A stretch of 64,000 nt of DNA. Origin: Citrus sinensis. Lineage: Eukaryota; Streptophyta; Magnoliopsida; Sapindales; Rutaceae. Of this stretch, positions 12,625-23,580 are shown in pieces (position 1 is the first letter of the stretch; each line of letters opens with the position of its first letter). The translations under genes and the position numbers were made by a program. The notes beneath the pieces were generated by a model. The model saw only the letters and a program-made list of their open reading frames with translations, did no database searches and was not told the DNA's origin. The stretch spans positions 15,033,501 to 15,097,500 of the forward strand of contig NC_068558.1 in the NCBI RefSeq assembly GCF_022201045.2, read 5' to 3'.

Positions 12625-13363
12625 TGTTAAGTAAATAAGAGCACCAGCTCAGCTATGCCATCATCCCCACCCCGGGGTGGATCACCTCAGTCGAATGATA
12701 CGAGCAGAACACTGATAATGAGCCCTTCACAAACATGGGCCGACCAGAGATGATTACCAACCAGAGGAATATACCGATCAGAAACGTATACTGAGCAGAT
12801 GCCCATTCACCAAAGAGCGGGAACAAGATCTCACGAAATCACAACAGTTACGCTTTTCCCAGAACCATTGAGGGAGACACGATGTCTCACGTTTGCCCAC
12901 AATGTGGCAGTTGGAGTCCCATAAGGGGCTGCCATTACCCGAGAAAAGGGGAATGAAGGGTGAACGGAAACGTGGGATAGAGGCTATAAAAGAGGAAGAA
13001 ACCAATGAAGAAGGGGATGAAAAAACTGAGAGAAAAGGGAAAACTCTGCCAAATTGAAACTAGACTGTTTTTCTGTCTAAATTGAGAGTGAATCGTAAGC
13101 CATTCCGAAATCTAAATTGAACCGTTTTTCTGTAAACACCTTGTGCTAACTTAGGCATCGGAGGGTTTACGTCGGTAAAATCACCGGCGTCTCTGATCCA
13201 TTTCTTTGTGAACGTAGGCTTAGCAAGATAAAAAAGGGTGACTTCAACCCAGTGACGTAAGCGACCGTTAAGGCAAAGAGAGAGTGACATCGTTCCATTA
13301 AACATATAAGCATTGGTGGAGAAATCTGGTCGGGTAAAGGGCGAGCAGATTTCAGCATCAATA
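12625..13363 (+). repeat. 5' LTR of Tat-type element
   Basis: 739 bp starting TGTTAAGTAAATAAG and ending in ATCAATA, where the 3' copy ends ATCAACA, so the final CA has mutated to TA. The boundary is fixed by the CATGG duplication. The end segment (ACTTAGGCATCGGAGGG) is typical of plant gypsy LTRs. Open frames inside are accidental. Confidence 0.92.
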
Positions 13364-13443
13364 TTTCGGCGCCGTCTGTGGGGAGCTGGATAAAAAGCTA
13401 CCACCAAATTAGTAGTCATCGGAGAAGCAGCGAACAATCGGTT

Positions 13444-14480
13444 ATGGATATATCAAGGAAGGATGCCCTAGGTGGCGACAATGAAACTGGTGAAACAATC
13501 ACTCTCCGAGAGATAGCAAATGAGGCTAGAGAGAGGATGATGCAAGATCGGATGGAACGGATGAAGAAACAAATGGAAACTCTCATGGCCATATTGCATG
13601 AGCTGAGGGATGAGCGGAGAAGGGACTACGAAACTCCCGTGGGGAGAGAACCCAGCCTCCGGAGGCGTAGGGTTGAGGAAATCCCTCCACCGGTAGACTA
13701 ATCGTACGGGGTGCATGCTCATAGAAATACTGGTCGGGTCCTAGGGGAGCCCGTGGATGAAGGGAGAGACCAACCTCACTCCGGACGAGTACTGAAAATT
13801 GATGGCCAAGGAGCCAATATTGATGAAGGAGAGCTCAGACAGCGGTTGCAGAATGCCGAGCAGGAGCGAGATCAGATAGCTGCACGGATCCTGACCGTGC
13901 TGTAGAATTGGAGGGTAAGGTGCGCAGATTGACGCAGGTGATGGAGGAGATTCAGGGCAAGAGAAAGCCCCCGAGCTGGAGGATAATGCTAGATGAAAAG
14001 TCCCCGTTATCAGTCGAGATCATGGGTATTGTAATCCCAAGAGATTTTTACTTCTCCGACCTCAAATACTCCGAGCGGAATAACCCGCTGGTGCATATTG
14101 AACGCTTCAACGACATGACGGGTGTGCAGGGGCTAACACCTGCTCAGAGGTGCAGGGTATTCCCATTGACATTAGAGGGACGAGCCCGAGACAGGTACCG
14201 CAAGCTGCCATGAGGAAGTATAAAAGGATACGAGCAGATGTGCCAAGAATTGGCCGAGCAGTTCCGAGGAGCAGTAACCCCAGAGGACGATATGATGGAA
14301 CTGATAGGGATAAAGCAGGAGGAACATAAATCTCTTCGGGAATTTGTAAAACGATACCACCGAGCCGTGCTTGATCTGGGAGCTTTCAATCACCCGTAGG
14401 CGTTGAGGGGATTAAAAGAGGGCGTGAGGATAGGTCGACTGTGGTACAACTTGAGAAGCCCCCTAGTGCAGAATTATTCG
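13444..14480 (+). pseudogene. Broken gag of Tat-type element
   Basis: Starts with MDISRKDALGGDNETGETIT at the first ATG after the 5' LTR region. It has a helical, charged segment (MMQDRMERMKKQMETL), then after several stops the gag core: PRDFYFSDLKYSERNNPLVH, RVFPLTLEGRARDRYRKLP, FVKRYHRAVLDLG and GLKEGVRIGRLWY. Stops fall at 13699-13701, 13903-13905, 14211-14213 and at 14397 (Q to TAG type). The frame ends at about 14490, where the 68-bp repeat begins, so the nucleic-acid-binding tail and all of pol are gone. Confidence 0.85.
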
Positions 14481-14495
14481 GCCGGGTACGAGCAG

Positions 14496-15050
14496 GCATT
14501 TTCATGAAATTTTACTAAGGCAAGCAAGTGCCTATTCCTGCTCAGTCACCCAAGGACCAGCATGCATTTTCACGAAATTTTACTAAGGCAAGCAAGCGCC
14601 TATTCCTGCTTGGTTGCCTAAGGACCAGCAGGCATTTTCACGAAATTTTACTAAGGCAAGTAAGCGCCTATTCCTGCTCGGTCGCCTAAGGACCAGCAGG
14701 CATTTTCATAAAATTTTACTAAGGCAAGCAAGTGCCTATTCCTGCTCGGTCGCCTAAGGACCAGCAGGCATTTTCACGAAATTTTACTAAGATAAGCAAG
14801 TGTCTATTCCTACTCGGTCGCCTAAGGACCAGCAGGCATTTTCACGAAATTTTACTAAGGCAAGCAAGTGCCTATTCCTGCTCGGTCGCCTAAGGACCAG
14901 CAAGCATTTTCACGAAATTTTATTAAGGGAAGCAAGTGCCTAATCCTGCTCGGTCACCTAAAAAGACCAGCAGGCAAACCTACAAAATTGGTTATGGCAA
15001 ACAAGTGCCCATTCCTGCTCAGTTGATTAAAGGACCAGTAGGCAAAGCCA
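14496..15050. repeat. 68-bp tandem repeat, about 8 copies
   Basis: The GCATTTT/GCAAAC start of each unit recurs at 14496, 14564, 14632, 14700, 14768, 14836, 14904, 14974 and 15042, that is every 68 bp with one 70-bp unit. Unit core: ACTAAGGCAAGCAAGTGCC, then CCTGCTCGGTCGCCTAAGG. Copies differ at a few sites and the last two drift most. It sits exactly where gag is truncated, between gag and the antisense ORF. Confidence 0.96.
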
Positions 15051-15320
15051 ACTAAATATGATAACGCAATTTACAGAAACAATCCATAAGCAAAACCACA
15101 ATAAAAAGCCCACAGAAAGCATTCAAAATTTATACTTAAATGTTTACAAAACAGATGAAAGTCTAGAATTTATACAAAAATAAACTTAAGGGTTATGAGG
15201 TTCAACCACCTCAGTAGTCGAAGGATCAGCAGTCTCAAGAAGAGGAGGATCGGCAACATCAGGGGGAGTAGGCACTGACCCTTGACCTACTTCAAAAGCA
15301 CGATCCCCGGCTTTCCCCTC

Positions 15321-17302
15321 CTACACCCCATCTAAAGGAGCCTCCACTTGATCCTGGTCACCCTGCTCCTTATTCCCTTGGTCGGCCTCAGCCATATATC
15401 TCTGCACTCCAGCCTCCAGCTTACTCATATTAAGCTCGGGATATTTTTCCTTAAGCACAGACATGATGCATTTATAGCAGAAGGCAACCCCAGAGTCATA
15501 CTCTGCATCCAGCCGATCATCCACATCAACAGATTTGCCTTTCACCTCGGCCAACTGCTTACTCAGAGATTTGATTTCTCCCTCAAGGGTCGTCTTCAAG
15601 GTATCCCGCTCACTTTGAGTAGCCTGAAGATCAGACTTCAGATCACCCAACTCACCCTCAAGTTTGGTAGAGTTGGATTCAGCCATAGCCACCTTTTCTT
15701 CCAGGTCCATGATCTGCTTCTGTAGATCAAGCAGCTTTTCCTTCGAGCAGTCGGCAGACTCAGCTCTTTTCTTCAAGTTCTAGTTATCAGCTTAAAGCTT
15801 CCTCTCATGGCGTGTGATCCTGTTCTTATAACAAGAAACTATAGTAGCCATCTTGAAGGAGACCCACTGGACAGAACCAGCCAATTCACTGAGATTCATG
15901 CTCTCAATGTCCTGGACCATTTTCGGTCCCACTGACTTCCCATAGTCCCTCTGATACGGGGTCAGGTAGTCACCCTGATCACGAGGCGGAAGAGGAGAGG
16001 ATCGGTCCCCAGAGCGAATGCTGACCTCAGAACTCTTGTCGGTAGTTTTCTCCCCACAGCTCTTACGAGGTGGAGGAGGGGGTAGAGCAGGAACAGAAGC
16101 CTTGGAAGGACCAACACTGGCTTTCTTCGGAGGAGGGGGAGGAGGATTGCTGGAGCTGCTTGGAGCCCGACCACGCTTTCTAGTCATGGCGCTGAGGATC
16201 TTGTTATCCATTCCGGCAGCTACGTCCACTAAACGCGAATCGACTAGATTAGTCGATGACAAGAGATCTTGGCAGGTAGACGCGTTCACCAAAGCAGTCT
16301 CCACCTGGAGCAAGGGTCTGTCGTCAAACTCCTTGATCAAACCCCACGACTCTGAAAGAGCAAACAAGGTTAAAGAATCCAATAAGTAACGATCGGAGAA
16401 AGAAAATAGGCAATAAATAAACGACCTAGGGTGACAAAGCGCGTTGGAAGGTGAATATCACTACTAAGCGAATGGGCTGCTGGGCACCAATTTCCTTCAG
16501 CAAAGAAGAATTTGTTCTTTCAATTTTTACATGAAGAAGGAAATCCGGTGATCGGCTTCCTCTTCGCAGAGCTCGACATAAAGTAGTATCAGCATGCTTC
16601 CTTCGGGCTACTCCTCAGCTGGTATAAATGCTTTACTTCAACAAGGGAGGGTTCCTCTGATCCACACCTCTCCCATAACACATACATAGCTGAAAGAACC
16701 ATCCACCCATTTGGATGTAGCTGACCTGGAGCTAAGTGCATACCACCCAGTATCTTGGCAAAGTAACGTTGAAGGGGCAACCAAGCTTCTAGTTTGAAGC
16801 TCTCCAGGTGCATCGTCATATATCCTCTCGGAGGCCGACTAAGAACATCATCTTTCCCAAGAATTACTAGGAGAACATCTGCAGGAATGTCGTAGAGATT
16901 TCTAAGTTTGAACAGGTCAGTTGGGGTGGTGGCACAGGCTATATAATCAATATGGTAGGAATCTGCCTCCACCCTATGGCCAAGGTTTCTTTTCTTAGGG
17001 GGTCTGCTCGGCTCGAAACTGCTCCCCTCACCATCACCTACGTCTTCAGGGACCCCAACCCCACCAGAGTTGTGATTCTCACCAGAGCCCGATGCGGGTC
17101 CACCTCTGTTTCCTACAAGCTCTAATTCAGGGAAAGGTGAAGTGGCCATTGGACGAGGGTATTCAAGGGTATCCCTATGATAGGAGGGACTTATACTGCG
17201 AGAGGAATGTATGATATCACTGGGTCCAAACAAATGGGGATAGGAATCCTCTATCTTTTCATCGCTCTCAACTACAATTCTTTTTCCCTTTCGGTGGGAC
17301 AT
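15321..17302 (-). pseudogene. Antisense ORF (aORF) of the Tat-type element, Transposase_28-like
   Basis: Read from 17302 leftward. The first part (to 16589) has a disordered N-terminus and then a folded region (LRNLYDIPADVL, RPPRGYMTMHLESF, PLQRYFAKILGGMHLAPGQL) matching the family annotated in Pfam as putative gypsy type transposon (Transposase_28). Two Trp codons have become TGA (after PKEAC and after SSCKN). A 74-bp intron with GT/AG ends is likely at 16352-16425. It joins to SWGLIKEFDDRPLL, a proline-rich segment (PPPPPPKK, PPPPPRK) and a C-terminal coiled coil. Two further stops near 15780 replace Gln codons. All four stops fit C-to-T or G-to-A change. Its function in Tat elements is unknown. 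Confidence 0.8.
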
Positions 17303-17931
17303 ACCGAGGTATTAGAAGGAAAATCACAAAATATCTAAGAGTATGGGTACAGAAAAGGGACAAACACAGAACCCACAATACAAAACCCAATCAACAACAA
17401 CCAGAAAAGAGGTTAAAGGCTATACCTGGAATAGGCTGGCACGGACAGCGTTGCTGTGATAGAGAAAGAACCCAGCAAGTGGAGGTTCCGGACGCAGAAA
17501 GTGTGAGCAAAGTTCAAAGAAGGAGTTGGCTTACGGCGGAGAGACGAATAACAAAATGATGATGATTTCGGTCTAGGAATTTGAAACGAAAAGGGGGAAA
17601 TGGAAGCGTTTAAGTGATAGGGATGCCAGCTCACTCACTGTATATCGAGAATGGATAGCCCGTCGTTTCAAATTTCAAATACGAAGAGTCAGGAAGCGCC
17701 ACGTCATTAACCGTTATAAAAGGCCTGACGAGACATAAGCCTAAATATATACGAGATATATTCATAAAGGCCCATACTCGGGTTAAAAATCTCCTCAGAC
17801 GAGAGATGGAACCTCAGAGCCACCACAATGACGCGAGGACCAGATGGGTAGTTCCCAGAATCGGTAAGATTCGATTATCAGTTTCTACTCTCAACTCATT
17901 GCACTCGCAAGACCAGAAACTGAAGGACTAG

Positions 17932-18663
17932 TGTTAAGTAAATAAGAGCACCAGCTCAGCTATGCCATCATCCCCACCCCGGGGTGGATCACCTTAGTCG
18001 AATGATACGAGTAGAACACTGATAATGAGCCCTTCACAAACATGGGCCAACCAGAGATGATTACCAGCCAGAGGAATATACCGATCAGAAACGTATACCG
18101 AGCAGATGCCCATTCCCTAAAGAGCGGGAGCACGATCTCACGAAATCACGACAGTTACGCTTTTCCCAGAACCATTGAATGAGACACAATGTCCCACGTT
18201 TGCCCACAATGTGGCAGTTGGAGTCCCATGAGGGGCTGTCATTACCCGAGAAAGAGGGAATGAAGGGTGAACGGAAATGTGGGACAGCGGCTATAAAAGA
18301 GGAAAAAACCAATGAAGAAGGGGATGAAAAAACTGAGAGAGAAGGGAAAACTCTGCCAAATTGAAACTAAACTGTTTTTCTGTCTAAATTGAGAGTGAAT
18401 CGTAAGCCATTCTAAATTGAATCGTTTTTCCATAAACACCTTGTGCTAACTTAGGCATCAGAGGGTTTACGCCGGTAAAACCACCAGCGTCTCTGATCCA
18501 TTTCTTTGTGAACGCAGGCTTAGCAAGATAAAAAGGGGTGACTTCAACCCAGTGACGTAAGCGACCGTTAAGGCAAAGAGAGAGTGACATCGTTCCATTA
18601 AACATATAAGCGTTGGTGGAGAAATCTGGTCGGGTAAAGGGCGAGCAGATTTCAGCATCAACA
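17932..18663 (+). repeat. 3' LTR of Tat-type element
   Basis: 732 bp, starting TGTTAAGTAAATAAG and ending ATCAACA directly before the CATGG duplication and the resumed RLP2 sequence. It differs from the 5' LTR by scattered substitutions and a roughly 7-bp deletion near 18413. Confidence 0.93.
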
Positions 18664-18765
18664 CATGGTATTCTCAACTGGAAAACCACAATGGTTTGTG
18701 AGGTTAGTTAAAGAAGACCAGCAGAAGAATGTTATAAGAGCAAGACGAAGACACAGGAGGTAAAA
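18664..18765 (+). pseudogene. RLP2 C-terminal tail downstream of the insertion
   Basis: Continues RLP2 after the retrotransposon: CATGG target duplication, then codons for the end of the membrane helix and a basic cytoplasmic tail (WFVRLVKEDQQKNVIRARRR) to a TAA at 18763-18765. It is homologous to the tails at 60350-60448 and 42710-42808, which proves that the 6-kb element interrupts the gene. Confidence 0.9.
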
Positions 18766-19420
18766 AAATAAGTGAAAGTCGTCCTTTACTTATAAGCCTG
18801 GTGAAAGGTTAAATTGTTAGTATGTATATTGTTGTTTCTTGTCGTAGCAGAATCAACAGTAATGCATGACGTTTAGGCATTAGCTCCTCATATAAAAGTC
18901 ATCCTTTCCTTAACTAGTGAAGCTAAAAAAAGGGCATAATATGCATATAGCTTAGTCCTATTCAATAACTCCTCTAAAAATATGTCATGGTAATAAAATC
19001 ATAAACTCAATTCACCTATCTCAATCCCAAAACACCAAATCTCAATCATTCGAGCCCTCGCTCTTAAGCTATATAGTTATATAGTATAGTTATCAAGACA
19101 ATATCCTCATCCATAACATTATCAATCCTGATTTTAATGGAAAATTGAAACATCTTTAAACCATTAATACTTATCTCAAAACATGTCAACTTAATTAAAA
19201 GAGCTCATGACTTATAAATTCGTCTAGAAACTCACTCACTAGTAATGTGGGATATTACAATGAGAACGAAATATATCTAAACAAAAATGATAAAAATATA
19301 AAATTGTGATGAAATACCGACAAACACAATATATACACCTTGGGATTACAATATTATAAATTGATTAAATCTAGTTGGGTTTATAGTTCTTTTTATCACT
19401 AATTTTTTTCCCCAAATATG
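18766..19420. other. RLP2 3' spacer, shared with other units
   Basis: AT-rich and non-coding. The part after 19085 (TATCAAGACAATATCCTCAT) is repeated from 21009. Parts also match 60600-62110 downstream of the last RLP copy, up to the ATCTAGTTGGGTTTAT motif. Confidence 0.55.
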
Positions 19421-19555
19421 AACGTGCAGATCCAAATGGCCCCCAAAGCTTTATCCATCATCATAATACAATACAAACCCAGAAAAGAATTACAGATCTT
19501 TCAAATCGCCTTGCAGTTCAACTTGAACAAATCTATAAGAGAAAGATCAACAACT

Positions 19556-19894
19556 TTAGAAATCAGCTTCCTCCTGCTGCAACTTTCCATCATCGAAGTT
19601 TTTAGTGTAGCCCAAAATATCGTAGTTGAAGTTGAGATTCCTTTTAGCAATATCTGATGATGAAATTGATGAGATCCCACAAACCATCTTCTCAAGCTGA
19701 AGAGATCCCCAACCCCATAAAACCACCCTGTTTGTCCTTGAAATAATGGCACCCACCAACTTCCTCCTTCTCATGCATCCACCACCACTAGTCACCTTCT
19801 TCGCTACTGATCTCCATCCCCTGCTCTTTGCCCTATTACTACTCTCCAGTACTACTGGTATTGCTTCTGCTCCTAGTTTTGAGTACTTCACCAC
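19556..19894 (-). CDS. Small plant protein of unknown function
   Basis: A 112-codon frame with ATG at 19892-19894. The protein has a basic N-terminal half (SNRAKSRGWRS, CMRRRKLVGA) and a C-terminal segment IAKRNLNFNYDILGYTKNFD followed by acidic residues. I do not recognise a named family; the YD..xYxxNFDDG pattern looks like a conserved motif of small plant proteins. Partial copies with the same motif lie at 21540-21720 and 63218-63460, always downstream of an RLP tail and on the opposite strand. The stop lies where the 63-kb copy has a Tyr codon, so this frame may be slightly shortened. Start choice is uncertain. Confidence 0.45.
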   Translation of the reverse strand: MVKYSKLGAEAIPVVLESSNRAKSRGWRSVAKKVTSGGGCMRRRKLVGAIISRTNRVVLWGWGSLQLEKMVCGISSISSSDIAKRNLNFNYDILGYTKNFDDGKLQQEEADF

Positions 19895-20667
19895 TACCCT
19901 TCAGTTTCTTGATCTTTAATAACCAACAGCACAATATAGACAGGAAATAAAGAGTCTATTGTTTTCCTCGAGCATTATTATTCTTACTGTGGGTCACTTT
20001 CTTTTCTTCCTAGTTTGTAACAAAAGCAGCATATTACATGGATCAAACCTTGTTTCTTGCGGCCTGTATACATTAAATTGATATATTACTTCTGGTTTTT
20101 TGGCCCTTTGTCTGTCTTTAATAAGCTAGGACATAGTGGTTACTGTGAGTGTTATTTATAAATAATTCAGTTGCAGCGTGAGAATTGCAGTTGCAGGAGG
20201 ATGCATTTCTAAAAATGCATATATAGAAATTGTTGTTAAGTGTCCCCATGAGCTTAGTTGAGTAGTTTCCAAACAGCTTTATTCAACTGACCATCCGAGT
20301 GGAATTAAAGAATTTATCTGAATTTTACTCACCCCCTACCTTTTGGAAAAGGAAAATTGTTGTTCATTAATATAATACAAGTGTGTAGCACTTGAGTTTG
20401 GTTTTGTCCTCACTACTAAGTACCAAACCTTGATGGAGAATCCAATGCTGACAGACTGCTTCTAGGAATGACTATATGTACGCTTGCCCTGTACTGACTT
20501 GTGTTAGTGTTGTTATTGACAAAAACAGAATGTATAATTAAATCCTTTTCCTTTCATTATCATTTCTGGTTATTACAAGAAAATTTTCTCTTGCTGCTCC
20601 AACAGAGTTCTTTCTCCAACTAAACAAATATGATTGAATCTCATGTTTATAAAGAACATTAAATAGG

Positions 20668-20952
20668 ATGCATAAGTTCTTGAAAATGCATATTCTGTTA
20701 AAAGAATTTGTATTTCCTTTTGGCAAAACAGATAGACATGGGGACCTATCCAGTCATTTTATTGTTGGGAAAAAAGAAAAAATGTTGGTGCGGAACCAGA
20801 AGCAGTCCTTCGAGAAAGTTAGTTTCGAAGATCAAGATTGGAAATTTCATACCATGAGTTTTGCTAAATATATATCGAAACAATTTGGGAAAGATTCAGA
20901 TAATAAGAGAGCTTCTGAGAATAAGTCAGGATGTATCTACAAATATTGTTGA
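20668..20952 (+). CDS. Hypothetical ORF, duplicated at 21825
   Basis: 94 codons: MHKFLKMHILLKEFVFPFGK, then a segment with FIVGKKEK, SFEKVSFEDQDWKFHTMSFA and KQFGKDSDNKR. The copy at 21825-22148 keeps much of the sequence but is shifted around the KEKMLV/KEKRWC region. Two related open frames in a recent duplication are weak evidence for coding. No known domain is recognised. It may be an exon remnant. Confidence 0.25.
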   Translation: MHKFLKMHILLKEFVFPFGKTDRHGDLSSHFIVGKKEKMLVRNQKQSFEKVSFEDQDWKFHTMSFAKYISKQFGKDSDNKRASENKSGCIYKYC

Positions 20953-21000
20953 ATGTACTTCCAAAAACTTGACCCAATGATTTTCAAGTAATTTTATTTG

Positions 21001-22122
21001 AGTATATAGTTATCAAGACAATATCCTCATCCATAACATTATCAATTCTGATTTTAATGGGAAACTGAAACATCTTTAAACCATTAATACTTACCCCAAA
21101 ATACGCCTACTTAATTAAGAAAGCTCATGACTTATAAATTAGTTTAGAAACTCATCCATAACATTATCAATTCTGATTTTAATGGGAAACCGAAACATCT
21201 TTAAACCATTAATACTTACCCCAAAATACGCCTACTTAATTAAGAAAGCTCATGACTTATAAATTAGTTTAGAAACTTACTCGCTATTAATGTGGGATAT
21301 TACAATGAGAACGAAATATATCCAAACAAAAATGATAAAAATATAAAATTGTGATAAAATACCAACAAAAATAATATATACACCCCAGGATTACCATATT
21401 ATAAATTGATTAAATCTAGTTGAGTTTATAGTTCTTTTTATCACTAATTTTTTTCCCCAAATATTAACGTGCAGATCCAAATGGCCCCCAAAGCATCATC
21501 CATCATTATAATACAATACGAAGCCAGAAAAGAATTACAGATCTTCCAAATAGCCTTGCAGTTCAACTTGAACAAATCTATAAGAGAAATATCGACAACT
21601 ATAGAAATCAGCTTCCTCTTGCTGCCACTTTCCATCATCAAAGTTTTTAGTGTAGCCCAAAATATCATGGTTGAAGTTGAGATTCTTTTTAGCAATATCT
21701 GATGATGAAATTGATGAGATCCCACAAATTTACAAGAAAAATTTCTCTTGCTGCTCCAACAGAGTTCTTTCTCCAATTAAACAAATATGATTGAATCTGA
21801 TGTTCATAAAGAACATTAACTAGCATGCATCAGTTCTTGAAAATGCATATTCTGTTAAAAGAATATGTATTTCCTTATGGCAAAACAGATAGACATGGGG
21901 ATCTATATAGTCCTTTTATTGTTGGGAAAAAGGAAAAAAGATGGTGCGGAAACAGAAGCAGTCCTTCGAGAAAGTTAGTTTTCGAAGATCAAGATTGGAA
22001 ATTTTATACCATGAGTTTTGCTAAATATATATGGAAACAATTTGGGAAAGATTCAGGTAATAAGAGACACTCTTCCATCCCTTTTGGAATTGAGGCTTCT
22101 GAAAACAAGTTAGGATTGTATG
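21001..22122. repeat. Partial direct duplicate of the 19.1-20.96 kb block
   Basis: 21001 onward repeats 19081 onward (TATCAAGACAATATCCTCAT and following), through the small-gene 3' half, and then jumps to a copy of 20590-20930. Within it, a 125-bp unit is tandemly duplicated at 21026-21150 and 21151-21275. The block is cut by the Athila element at 22122 and resumes at 36052 with TATAAATATTGTTGAATGTAC, matching 20939 onward. Confidence 0.8.
21540..21720 (-). pseudogene. Partial copy of the small unknown gene
   Basis: The reverse-strand sequence carries the SSISSSDIAK and YTKNFDDGK-type segment of the 19.6-kb gene but lacks its 5' half. That half is replaced after about 21727 by sequence matching 20580-20600, so the copy has no start and is presumed dead. 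Confidence 0.55.
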
Positions 22123-23572
22123 TGACACAACTTAAAAGTAAATTTTAACTCCCAAGTATAAGAGTGTCTTGTTGTATTATAACTCGGTGAGTCCGAGGTC
22201 GATCCACAGAGAAAAGATTTAATTAGTTTATTTTATTTTATCTAAAAATTGAAATTAAAACTTGAATATAAACAACTTAATTTAAATGAAACTATGGAAT
22301 TGAACTAGTTAGGGTTATAGATCCACTCTTAAAAATAAATAAAACTTAATAAATTCTTTTTGCCAATTTGTTTTAGATTTATTACCCAAAAGATTAATTA
22401 TACAAATTATTATTATTTTCCCTTTAATTTTATGATGGATTAAGTATTTATTGTGCCAAAATTTAATTTGTCTACAATAAGTCAAAATACCATTTCACCA
22501 TGCCTTATATTAAGATCTTAAGAATTTATTGTGCCAAATTCATTTGTTTGTCTACAATAAATCAAATTTTCAAAATATAAAACATGTATAAAATTAAATA
22601 GAAAATAATTTAATTTATAAAATTAAACATAGAATTTGATTAAATCATATTTATTTCTTAAGAGTTTCACCTTCCCCTAACTAATATTATTTAGTTAAGC
22701 ATAATTAAAATAAAAAGAAGTAGTAAAATTGAATTACTTATAATTAAAAGAAATAAAAACAACTAAAATTGGAAATAAAACTAATTTTATTAATGAAAAT
22801 AATTATACAAAATATTAAAAACACACCTGGAAATCAAGATTACAAGGAGATGGAGAGAATTTGAGAAGAAGAGAGTTGTAGAGAGATGATCAAAACATAA
22901 AAATGAGGCTCTATTTATAGAAAAATAAATTCATAATCCAGTGCTTTGCGATCCATCATAGGCTTCATGCATGTGCTCCTCACAACCCTTAGATCAAGAT
23001 TCAATGGCTGGTCAAACTTCCAAAGTCAACATCACACATGGCATCATTTGACTCGTCCGATTTACCCAAAGAACGGTTGAGATTTGGTGGGTTAATGGGT
23101 GGATCGGGTCGACCCGAATACAAAGATTCGGATCCTCCAACTTGCTTCACCAACCATTGCCACGTGGCACAATCATGGCCATTGAATCATGAACGGTTGA
23201 GATTTAGTCAAGATTGCCAGTTATCCCATGCACTCATATCTATTGTAAACTTATTTCATCATCCAATCAATGCTCGGTCAACAGGAAAAGTCAACTTTTT
23301 TTACACAAGCCCAATTTTAAGCCAATCTTGACTGATCTTAAGGTTTTCGGACCTCCGGAATCCAAATTTGACCTCCGTTTATCTGTTTGAAGCCTCGAAG
23401 TACGTGAAATTAATAATTTTCCTAATAAACACATAAAAATACACAAAATTAAATATATTTAAAACATAATTAATAATTCATAATATATTATATAAACACA
23501 AATATAAATTATAACATAAGCATAAAATAACATATTATCGCTGGATAATTAAATAATTTTTAATACTAATCA
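22123..23572 (-). repeat. 3' LTR of the Athila element
   Basis: 1450 bp; on the plus strand it starts TGACACAACTTAAAAG and ends AATACTAATCA. The open frame at 23038-23331 is also present in the other LTR and is chance. Confidence 0.96.
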
Positions 23573-23580
23573 CACCCCCC
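23573..23580 (-). other. Polypurine tract of the Athila element
   Basis: On the minus strand GGGGGGTG lies directly before the 3' LTR start (TGATTAG), the usual primer site for plus-strand DNA synthesis. Confidence 0.8.

Larger units (their letters stand above)
12625..18663 (+). mobile_element. Tat-type Ty3/gypsy element, pol-less, with antisense ORF
   Basis: Complete insertion: LTRs 12625-13363 and 17932-18663, flanked by a perfect 5-bp duplication CATGG at 12620-12624 and 18664-18668. A primer-binding-like CGGCGCCGTCTGTGGGG follows the 5' LTR. The interior holds a broken gag (13444-14480), a 68-bp tandem repeat, and a three-part ORF on the opposite strand. No protease, RT or integrase is present, so it must have moved with proteins from another element. 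LTRs differ by roughly 4% by eye plus a few indels, making it the oldest of the three gypsy insertions with both LTRs. Antisense ORFs near the 3' LTR are known in Tat-lineage elements such as Grande. Confidence 0.92.

Noticed and set aside
13060-13437. Minus-strand frames in the Tat LTRs, repeated near 18384-18689
   Set aside because: Present in both LTRs and without protein-like features; chance frames.
16018-16389. 123-codon plus-strand Gly-rich frame
   Set aside because: Shadow of the polyproline part of the antisense ORF.
23038-23331. 97-codon frame, repeated at 35512-35805
   Set aside because: Lies within both LTRs of the Athila element; its repetition reflects the LTRs, not a gene family.
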